A stretch of 64,000 nt of DNA, taken from Saturnia japonica. Taxonomy: Eukaryota > Arthropoda > Insecta > Lepidoptera > Saturniidae. The stretch spans positions 3,534,001 to 3,598,000 of the forward strand of contig CM065320.1 in NCBI GenBank assembly GCA_033032175.1. The letters are read 5' to 3'. Below are positions 47,789 to 59,700 of the stretch, piece after piece. The stretch's first letter is position 1; each line of letters starts with the position of its first letter. The position numbers and the translations under genes were made by a program. A model generated the notes under the pieces. That model ran no database searches. It was not told the origin of the DNA and worked only from the letters and a program-made list of their open reading frames with translations.

Positions 47789-50700
47789 TGTGTATATCCC
47801 CAGCAGCAGTTATTAAGGGTACAATCAATTATAAATTACTTATGGCTTTAATTTTTTTGGGACTAACTTTTTCTCTCTGTCTCTCTCTCTTATCTCTTCC
47901 TTTATGATCATAAACAGGGTCGGATTAAAGGGAGGAGAGGTTCAGCCATGATATAGGCTTCTATGATAAGCTTTTAATTGAATAAGCAATAATTGTAATT
48001 GTTCATTTAAATCCTGTTGAATTAATTAGTGGGCACAGTTATTAAATAATAAATTACTTACTTTCAAATCTTTCGCATTTGATTCCTTGACAGTATACTC
48101 CCGAAGAACATAATCAGAGTTCAACAAATGGAACATCCTCGTTTCATTGGAACGCACCATTACATCGTCGACTCTCAAAAAGTATCTTAGCAGTACATAC
48201 CAATACGTCGGCATGACCCTCTGGAATTATTTTTTAAAACATTATATTTAATAGTACATAATATGATTGTTTAAAAAATCACAACACATAATTTAAAAAA
48301 ATTAAGAAATTTCACTTCACTTCTTATTTGATCTATACATATATATACAGGTGTACCAGGACGTGAGGATAAGCTGGCAACAGGGGATAGGCCAAATAAT
48401 GTCTGGCACGTTAAAAAAATCATCGTTATATTCGCTATGGTTCCTTAGAACCAGTCATCTGACTTTTTGGGACACCATGTATATGACGAGCGCACTCCGA
48501 CAGACGAAGAGGAAAGGCATCGAGGAGAATTTGCCGCCAGACTGCTGATTTGCGATGCCACCAGCTACCGCCGGCGCGCTTCTGGATGCTGTGGCATGCA
48601 CTACCACTGTTGCTGTTTCTCCCCCGATATCGTATGCTATCGAACGTCAGCGCATATAGTGGCAATGCCTTCACATGCCGTCGCATCCCGCCGCGCTATC
48701 CTCTAACGCGTTCTTCAATACCACAGACGGGAATCCCCTTTGATGCTCCGTGGTCAGTCTATAATCAGCTCAGCAGCAGATCAGCTTTGTAATCTATACC
48801 TTGTTACCATTAGATACGTAGGAATTTACGATAGTCAATATGAATACCCTGTCATGCCATCAGCCGGTGTGCGCTAACCATTATATGTTAATTTCTGTTA
48901 GTCTTAACTTCTACCTTATTCACATTTTATTTTTTAATAATTCTAAATACATATATCCAAAATAACAAAGTAAACCTCTTAACCATGTGTGACAGTTGTG
49001 ACATTATATTAGAAAAATAATTATAACCTAAAACAATTATATAATGAATTAATAAAGTAATAACATAATTATTAAGCTATATATTAATACGTGAAACAAG
49101 AACTTTTGGTACCTTTTTAAGAGTATTGCGTGCACGAAAGACTGTGAGATTTGGCATGGTAAAAGTATATATGGGGAAGGAGTGCAGAAAGCTAAAATTT
49201 ATCTATAATATCTGTTACTAATATATTAAATTAAATTAATTAATACTGCGAATCCTAACCCTACCATTGCCATTGAACTTAGACCCCCCCAAAATATTGA
49301 CATTGTCACTCAACGAAAAGTGACAGCAAATGATCTAGATAATACTCATTGTTATGAATACTGTAAATGTCAAAAAGAAAATAGTCTATGATCAAAAAGT
49401 TGCTGGTCGAGTCTCGACCTTAGGGTAATCGCTAGTTGTAATAATAATATGAGTAGGAGAAATATTTAAAAAAGGGTGACTTTTCAAATTTCACAGCTCT
49501 TTACATTCTAATTTTGAAAGATTATTTTTATATTGGTACACATGTCCCCAACATATGTTGACATAATAACTATCAATATAGATTTTTATTTGTCTTTGAC
49601 AGATATGAAGGTTAGATCTGTTTTCGTGTGCTCGGCATTTTTTTATTATTGGAAAAAATGGATCTCAAAGTTTCTGTATTAAATGTGTGAAAAATAAAAT
49701 AAAGTTGTTGACACACTTAAACTGTCTATAAGTGGTACAAGTTCTTCACAGAAGGCCGAGAAGACGTTAATTACGATGCCCGCTTTGGACGCCCCAGCAC
49801 ATCAACAACCAATGAAAACGTTGAAGAAATGAAAAATATTCCTTTGAAGAATTGTCGAATCACTATTAGAGAAGTCGTTGAGGATGTCGGTACATCATAG
49901 CGCTTGGCTTATGCCAGCCATTTTTTTTCGGATGTTTTGGACAAGAAACGTGTGGCAGCAAAATTTCTTTCAAAATTGCTAAATTTTGACCAAGAGAACA
50001 TGAGACATGAGCATCACTCGAGAGCTGGTGAGTAACATCAATGACAATCCAGATTTGCTTTAAAGGATCATTAACTGGTGATAAAACATGGGTATATGGT
50101 TATGCCGTCGATACCAAAGCCCAATCATTTCAATGAAAGCGACCAGAAGAGCCTAGACTGAAAAAAGCATTCCAAGTTCTATCAAATGTGAAAGTTTTCC
50201 TCACTATTTTCTTTCTTTATTTTGATTACAATGGTGTGGTGCATCGTGAGTGCTTGTTAGAAGTTCATATGGTCAATAAGGACTATTAACTTGAAGTTAT
50301 GCACTGTTTGTGTGAAGCAATATGAAAAAAATGCCTTGAATTGTGGAACAACCAGTCATGGATAATGCACAAAGATAATGCTTTCATATTATTTCTTGTT
50401 CGTGATCTTTTGGGCAAAAACAAACCCATAATCATCCCTCAGCCACCATATTCACCGTACTTGGTCCTCTGTGACATTTTCTTGTTTTCAAAACTGAAAT
50501 GACTCATGAAAGGATGGAGTTTTGCCAAGATTAAGGAGATAACGAGCTCATTGCTAAGAGAGATCAAAGCCATTTTAAAAAGCGTATATCAGAAGTGCAG
50601 ATTTTTTTTTAAACACATAGTGTATGTGTACGTTAGATTACAAGTTTACATGGTGATCGGAACATAAGAGCAGTGGCGGCGCTAGGCGTCGGCGACGTCG

Positions 50701-53700
50701 GCGACGTCGGCTGCCGCCGACGGCCTCGCGCCTCAGAGAACCTCGCAAAAAAGCCTAACTAAACCTAACAGTGTTATTAAAAGTGTTGTTCTCTGTAATA
50801 ATTAATACACGTAATATTTTTTCCAAATTTCCCAGTAAAAAACTGAATCACGAATATGGTATTAAAAAAAAATTGTGTCTGTCTATTTGTATGTCCCGAT
50901 TTAACTCAAAAACGGTTTCACCGATTCTCATGAACATTTCCGTGATTGATAAGCTATAAAGGTTGTCAAAAATATTATTACAATTAAAAAATAATTAATT
51001 ATCATCAGTGTTTGACAAAATTTCGTAGACAGGATGGGATACATACGTGATTTCATAATTGATAGGGTAGAAGAGCTGTCAAAAAATATTTCAGAAATAT
51101 GTAAAATAAAACATTTTTGATAATTCCTTTCTCTTCAAACAATTTTGATGAAAATTATATACGGGAAGTACATGTCAATCCTAAATTTTTAGGCTGTATA
51201 AACTGTCAATAAATGTAAATAATTACTGCATAATATCAAACGCGTGCGGAGCCACGGGCACACCGCTAGTTCGTATATATTTCCATATGCATGAGTGCTA
51301 CAATATCCGGCTGTAAATAATACACATCGACCTAAAAAGGGAGATAAAAACCTTTGATTAGCAATTAGCATCAGTCTCATTCTGTTTATCGTTTTCTTTC
51401 TGACTGGGAAATGAAAGGGGCCTCACAAAGCAGATGTCGCCGACGTCTACATTTGGTCTAGCGCCGCCACTGAATAAGAGATGTGTTAAAAGGATAGATG
51501 TATGACATTTGACATTTCACTTGTCTCTTATGATATCTAGACTATAGAGAGTAGAGGTAAGGAGAACCATCATAAAAGAGGGGCAAGTTAAAAAGAGTCC
51601 AGCTGTAGCAATAAATTTAATTTCTAAAACCTACCAAAATAGTGCTAGCATAGCAAGAGGAAATGATACTCTTCCATGATTTTATATTTTTTACTATAGT
51701 AAAACTTAAAAAGATAATTGAAAAATAATGGGAAACTTTTGTGGAGTAAAATAACTTTTTAATTATCTTTAAAATTTACACACTTGCTCTACCTGTAGCA
51801 CCACCCTAATTTGATGATTTCCGACAGACCCTTTAAAAAATACATAGAGATGGTTCTCCAGGTCTCTATCCTCCATAATCTAGATATATATAAGTACATA
51901 CTTGAATCATTTATGGTTATAGGAATACTTGAAAGATAAAATAGTGCTATTTGTAATTACTTAGTTATAGGTATAACATAGTAGCAAAAGTCATCTCTGA
52001 GTAACATACTCAATAAAGGATTTAACTATACAAATAGTAAAGAAATGTAAAGACTTACGATTTTCACAGAAAGTTTAGATATCCCATGATCATGTAATTC
52101 ATCCTCAAACAATGTCAAATCATGGTAAAATAAAATATGATCTCTTTGTTTTAAAAGCTCAAAATCAATTGACTCATTGGTTTCCTCCAACAAAATATTG
52201 CCTGTGAGTGTACCCTTGTAGTTTGTTGAAAATGTCCAGTCAAATGATTTCTTTAACTTTCCAGCTTCTGGTCTGTAAAATATGTTTATTCATATCATGA
52301 AACACAAAGTCTATTTGTCTATATATGTATTAGTATGTATGAGTATCTATAAAACTACTTCTTTGATTTATGTTCATTTTTATTCCACAAATATGTTCTC
52401 TGACTAGGATTCAGTTTATGTATTAAAATGAGCGCGGACCCGAAGCGGAGCCGGCCGCCTATTATACAATGTGCTACGTCAATCTATACAGAGCGGGACC
52501 GCGCACCGAGGGCGCGAACGCGACGGAAACGATTCCCTCGTACTCTGTATATAACCGACGGCGGATAACACGCTACGGTAACCAGCTGTCTGGAAACCAG
52601 TGCGTGCGAGCCCCTCTCACTACGTGCGACCAACCCTGTTCACACCCGAAACTACTAGGCGTGAAGAGGGCGAAACATCAAGGTACACACACGCAGTGAG
52701 GTGCCTGCTGGTAGGCGCGGCGATGACGTAGCACGGAGCGGAATGGACTGGGTCGCTGGCGGGTTGAACTTAGTGAAGATGCGAAGAAATGACACACAGG
52801 CACCACAATAAAATTTGCTGTATTCTTCAAGACAATACACTTTGTTAATACTATATCTTCTGGGTACGGTTACTTCCAGTTTCTTGAGTCTTGAGTCTTG
52901 ATTCTTCAATTTGTGGTACCCGTGTGCGCCCGTTTGCCCCGGCAGAACGCCTTTTATATGGTTTGCCGGAGAGCGAGACGGACGATGGCGTCTCTATCCG
53001 TACTGCTCATCACCAAACTTGGGTGTGGTCCGTTAACCGCGGTAATGCGCAGTGGTTGCAATATTGCTGTCTCTGTCTATTATTATTATTACTTGTATAC
53101 AGAATACAATAAATTGTTAATATCTCTAATTACAGTTATTCAATTACAATAAAAACTATTTCACATTAATGTAGACATAAATACCTATTCAAAAACACTA
53201 ACTTTAACATTATAGGTTAATAAACACGGGAGATATAAAGCATTAAGCATTGCAACCTTAAAACATCTTGTGACTCGTTATATACGTACTATTTGAGCTT
53301 ACACACGTTATAAAATACATACGGAAGGCTATTCTACCTATATCACGCGAAACATTATGTATAATTTTTACAAAATATGAATTATTGACAATATATTATT
53401 TTAGTACTTTACGTGATTATTTTTATTAGATTACATACATTTTCATGACTTATATACTGTCTTTACATACCTACGCGCTATAGTAACATATTTAAAACAT
53501 TACAAACATTTAATTATTGATCGTTTGTGCAAATTATTCATCCTTACAACTTATATTTACAAATGTTATTCTTATATCATTACGCTTAGGCTTATGCGTC
53601 GCTAACAGTCTCCCCCCAGTGTACGCTCCGTCGTGCACTCCAAATTGATGTCGCGACGTTGCAGGCACGATGACGATGAGTCTCGACGTGGGACGCCTCA

Positions 53701-56700
53701 GCACACCTCCTCTCGAAGTCCGGACGTCCGCCACACGTGTCCTGCCATCTGGGCCGGGGTAGCTGGCGACGACTTCGCCTCGCGGCCAGGTGTTGCGTGG
53801 TAGGGAAGCATCGGCGATGATGACTATATCGCCTCGCTGCGGTTGTGGAGCCTCTCTCCCGCTGATCTTCCGTGGCATGAGCGTCGGTAGATACTCACGC
53901 AGCCACCTCTTCCAGAAGTGGTCCGCCAGACGTTGCGATGTTTTCCAATCGGCCCGGCCGATGAGTGTGTGCTCATCGAAGCTTCCGACGACCGATGAAC
54001 CGCAGGAACGACCTATAAGGAAGTGGTTAGGGGTTAAAGCTTCCTCATCTTCCGGGCTAGCGCTCAGGTGAGTGAGCGGGCGTGAATTGACGGTGTGCTC
54101 CACTTCCGTGAGCAGGGTGTGCAGCACTTCTTCTGGCGGGCTTCTCTCGTTCAGGATCGCGGAGAGGGCCGTTTTGACGTTTCGCACCATTCGTTCCCAG
54201 GCGCCTCCCATGTGTGGCGCACCGGGTGGTATGAACTTCCAGGTGATGCCTTCGTGACTTGCCGCTTCAGCCAGCTCGGATTTCTTCAATTTCGACATTT
54301 CTTCACGCAGCTCGCGATCTGCACCAATGAAGTTTGTGCCATTATCACTATACATTACCCGCGGGTTCCCTCGCCGGACAGACATGCGACGTAGCGCCAT
54401 GACCATGGAGCTGGTACTTAATGATGGCACTAATTCAAGGTGTATCGCGCGCGTCGTCAAACAGGTGAAGAGGGCTCCCCATCGCTTCTCTCTTCGCCGG
54501 CCGATGGTAACGTGCATAGGGCCGAAATAATCGACCGCGGTGCACGTAAACGGATGCGCCCCGTGTTGCAACCGTTCGGCGGGTAGATCTCCGGTTGGCG
54601 GCAATTGTGGCTTCTCTTTCCTGATGCGGCACCATTGACATTCGTGTAGCACTTTTTTCACAGAATTCCGTAGCCCAAGAATCCAGTACGTTTGTCGCAG
54701 CTCGTTCACGACGGTCGCATGGTTGGCGTGGCAGAATTTTCGATGATAGCGATCGATGAGTAGGCGAGCGATTTTATGTTTCCCGTCTAGGACCGCCAAG
54801 TTTCCGCTACTCATGTTCATTTTCCGTGTTCTGTCTCGCAACCGAATGATGCCGTGTTCATCGAGTTGGACGTCTATTTTCTTCAGTTTGCTACCTGTCT
54901 TGATGGGTAAGTTTTTCCGTAAACATTCCATCTCGTCCCCGAATGCATCCAGTTGACTGTGGTGTAGTAGGGCTAGTTCGGCCCGCTGTAAACAACGATC
55001 GGGTATTGGTATAAACTTCGTTGTGTTTTCTTGAGTTTTCTTTGTTCGGACGGTTTTCTTGGTTTCTTTTTTCTTATGTGGCTTCCACTCGCTGTCGCGC
55101 GCGACGTTCACGACGCGACCTTTTCTACACAGTTCTGTAAATTGGAATATTCTCGCCACCGTTCGCAATAGTTTTATCCAACTTGAAAAGCGTTCCGGAC
55201 TCGGTAGTGTGTCGTTGTTTCTTGTGCGCGTGGTAAGTACAGTCGCAGATTTCTTTTCTTCATCCAATACTTGGTCGCACTTTCCCAAGCGTTTCTGCGG
55301 CCAATCCGCTTCTGGCCGATGAAGAAAATCTGGACCGACGAACCATTTTGAGTCTTCACTGAACCCATTTGGTACTCCCCGGGTGGCTATGTCCGCCGGG
55401 TTTTCGCGTGTCGGCACCCACCTCCACTCGTGTGGCTTCGAAATCTCTTCGATGGCTACCAACCTGTGGGCCACGAACGGTTTGAAGCGGCGCGGATCGG
55501 CTTTCATCCACTGCAGTACTGTGCTCGAGTCTGACCAGTAGAATTTGTCCGTGGTTTTTAGTTCCAGTTCTTCAGTGATTGTGTTGGCCAACCTCGCTCC
55601 CAGTAGTGCAGCCTGTAACTCTAATCTGGGTATTGTCACGGGTTTGACCGGTGCCACTCTAGCTTTCCCGGCAATCAATGTGACACATACCCCGTTTCCG
55701 ATCGATCTCCAATAACATGCCGCCGCATAGGCCGTTTCGCTGGCATCCACAAAGGTGTGCAGCTGCCCCGCTCCCATGGACGGCGTCAGACAGCGTGGAA
55801 TTTTCATATCGCGTAGCGTGGACAAACTGTTGATGTAATCGCGCCATTGATGATGAGCCTCTTCCCCTATGCTCTCATCCCAGTCAGTTCCGGTTCTCCA
55901 CAGGGTTTGAATTAGCCGCTTTCCCTGTATAAGAATAGGCGCGACCAGTCCTAGCGGGTCGAAGGTGGACATCACTGCGCTAGTGACTTCGCGTTTCGTC
56001 GGCGCTCTCTGGTTTTGTATGACGTCACTCGGTGTGTTTCGGAGTTTATTATTGAACGCTAAACAATCCTCTCCGACTAGCCAGCGTAGTCCGAGCGTTT
56101 TTTCCTCGTTGTCGCCTATGTGGATTTCTTGTGGGGATGTTTCGTTTTCTGCCAGGTTGCTTAGTAGTTGCGCGTCGTTGCTCGCCCATTGCCGCAGTTC
56201 GAATCCCGCCTTCCTATGGATCGCCTGGACCGCCTTCGCGGTTTCTATAACTTGCGTGCTTGATGTGAAGCTCTGCAGGTAGTCATCCATGTAGTGATTT
56301 CGGACGATCGCTTGGGCCGCTTCCGGGTGTGTCGCTTTGAAATCTTCTGCATTCCGGTTCTTGACGTAGATGGCGGTAGCTGGTGATGACGCGGCCCCGA
56401 AGATTACCGACGCCATTCGGTATTCGGTCGGCTTCGACGACCGGTCATCTCCTCGCCATAAGAATCGCAGGCTGTCGCGATCCTCTTCGCGCACGCGGAT
56501 CTGCAGAAACATTTCTCTAATATCGGCGACCACTGCGATCGGCCCCTGCCGGAATCGCAACAGGACTCCGAACAGCGACTGCAGTAGGTCGGGTCCCGGG
56601 AGCAGCGCGTCGTTTAAGCACTTGCCGTCGTATTTAGCTGCGGCGTCAAATACGAGGCGTGTTTTTCTCTTCTGCGGGTGCACCACGGCAAAGTGCGGCA

Positions 56701-59700
56701 AGTAGAATGTTCTACCCGGTGTGGCTTCAGTCGGTGCCTTCTCGGCATATCCACTGTCGAGTAGGTTCTGAATTTGTTTTGTATATTCCCCCTTTAGTGC
56801 GGCATCTTTTTCGAGCTTCTTTTCTATGCCGTTCAGACGATGACGAGCCATTGCGTAATTGTTCGGCAAGGTTTCCTCGTCGCTCTTCCACAAGAGACCT
56901 GACTCGAACCTTCCGTCGGGTCGTCTCTTGGTGGTGTTGTGGAGGATTTCAAGGGCTCTCCCATCGGCATCGTTGGTGGGGCGGCGCTGCTGCACCCCGA
57001 TGGACTCTAGCTCGAAGTGGCTCTTGATTAATTTTTCTATGTCGGCCTCTTCACTCACGTTGTTTACGTGGTTAACGAATTTCACCGGCGTAGAGTCACT
57101 CGTAGCGCAGCAACCGTGTAGTACCCATCCCAGACTGGTGAGAGAAGCAACTGGTTGGTTCGGCTTCCCCTTGATGATCTTTCTTGATACAATCATCTCC
57201 CAGTTGTCTTGCCCGATGAGTAGAGCCGGCCTCTCTTTACTGTAGACGAGCTCGCTTCGGTTTTTCAGATGCGCACACTTGTTTATGGTTTCTACACTCA
57301 CATGTTGCGGCGACAACTTCAGGTTGGTTACGGTCCGGACTCCTTTCAATAGGCGCTTGTCCCGCCGGTGAGCTCCTTTAATTTTGATGTCGATTATTTG
57401 AGAGTCCTTCCTCTCAACGAGCTTTCCCCCGACGGTCTCTAGGATGAGCAGGTCTTCCTTGCCCGAGGCTCCGATCTCTTGAGCCACGGCGTTGTCCAGC
57501 AGTGACACGGTTGACCCCTCATCAAGTAGCGCGAGCACACGAGCGGAGCCGGCCGGTCCGAACACATCCACCGGAATCATTTTGAGGTAAACCTCTTTCC
57601 CGTCCGCGGCGGCGTACACAGTTTTGATAGTGGCCTCTTCATTATCGCCCTGTGTTTGTGTTTGTGGTTGCGGTCGCGGCGCGGGTTTTTCCGGCGGCGC
57701 TTGTGCCGCTTGACGAATTGCGTGTAACATTATGTGGTGTTGCCGTCCACACTTACGGCAAGACGGCCCTTTACAAGTGTTCTTCGAATGTTTCTGACGC
57801 AAACACATAAAACACAATTTTTTATTTTTCACGATTACCCACCTGTCTTCGGTTGTCGATTCCCGAAACTGTTTGCATTCAGTTATCCAGTGCTCGCGAC
57901 TTTCACAATTTGCACAATATTTCTTGCCACTGGATATTGTTTGTTGGCCTCTGTTCTCTTCGGTTCGCGCGGTGTGCACACGCCGGTTGAACCGTTTTGC
58001 AGGTGCTTCCACTGGCGCGAACGTCGCCCACAGGTCCGCTTCGTTTTCAAGGAATTTTCTCAAGTTCACTAGCACTGGATCTTCTGTGTGCGTCTTGACA
58101 TAATCGAACCACCTGATCCGCAATGATGGTGATAATTTCTGAACAATGTCTCGACTTACCTGCGGTGAGCAGAGGTACTCCGGTTTCCGTAGAGCGCTTA
58201 TTGTGGCGACGGCGTTGCTAACTCGACTGGCGAACGCGCATATCTCGTCACAAGATTCCCCTATGTGAGGTAACTTTTCTATGGCGGCTAATTCGGCCAG
58301 GACGAGACGTTCCGGATTCCCGTACCTCCTCTCCAATGTTGCGATGACCTCGTCAGGATCGTGGGCTGTGAACAACATTTGTCGCACGCTCTCCTTCGCG
58401 GTGCCGTGTATGGAGTGCCTCAGACGAGCCATATTCTGTGTGTCGCTAAATTGTGCGACAGAATCCCGATATGTTCTCAGGAACGGTAACCAGTCTTCCG
58501 ATGCTCCATTGAAGCTAGGCAGATCGGCATACTTCGACGGTGCGGCTGGTACGACGGCTCGTGTTGAGGCTTGCACGGCGGTGACCATTTTATCGGCAAT
58601 TTTTTCAATGTCACTTACCTTGACATAGGCCTCCTGTGTTTTTTCGCAGTCCTGTTTCTCCATGATGGTTGCACTTTGGTTTATCCACTGCTCGATGTGT
58701 GTGGATTGCACTTCGCGTTCGATGTCTTCGTCATCGATCTCCTCTTCAGATTGACACTGGACCATTTCCAGTTCAATCTCGGCCAGCGCGGCAGCTGACT
58801 TGGCTATTTCCAATTTTTTCCTCGCCTCTAGTTCCGCCATACGGGATTTTGACGATCTCACTGACCTTGATTTTATCGACCTGGCGCGCTGTGCCGCAGG
58901 AACGCACGGTGGGGCTGTTCTCCCTCCAATGTCCCTGGACGCCTTTGCTGCGGGCACTGTAGAAACGCACGGTGGGGCCTCCTCGCTCCCTCCAATGTTC
59001 CTAGGTGCTGGTGTTCTTGTGTCTTGCGACGCGGCGGCGGCGGTTGCAGCGCGTGTGCGGATCGACGAAGTCGAAGGTACCGTTTTTCTGGTGGTGGCGG
59101 ACGTGGCGGTAGCCGAACTTGTTTCTGTCGGCGTGTTCAATGACCAATCTGTGGTCGTGGTTTCACTGTCGTCCTTGCGACTCGACGTAGGCGACCGTAT
59201 TGTAGGCATTTTCACTGTTCACTGGACCCAATCCGGCTCGAAGGACCAAAACTAAAATGAGCGCGGACCCGAAGCGGAGCCGGCCGCCTATTATACAATG
59301 TGCTACGTCAATCTATACAGAGCGGGACCGCGCACCGAGGGCGCGAACGCGACGGAAACGATTCCCTCGTACTCTGTATATAACCGACGGCGGATAACAC
59401 GCTACGGTAACCAGCTGTCTGGAAACCAGTGCGTGCGAGCCCCTCTCACTACGTGCGACCAACCCTGTTCACACCCGAAACTACTAGGCGTGAAGAGGGC
59501 GAAACATCAAGGTACACACACGCAGTGAGGTGCCTGCTGGTAGGCGCGGCGATGACGTAGCACGGAGCGGAATGGACTGGGTCGCTGGCGGGTTGAACTT
59601 AGTGAAGATGCGAAGAAATGACACACAGGCACCACAATAAAATTTGCTGTATTCTTCAAGACAATACACTTTGTTAATACTATATCTTCTGGGTACGGTT

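Noticed and set aside
52469..53152. Four short open frames that recur identically at 59298..59981
   Set aside because: They repeat because both copies are LTRs of one BEL element; no sign of coding.
53790..59255. Many plus-strand frames across the BEL region
   Set aside because: All lie opposite the single intact gag-pol frame and show no family features.
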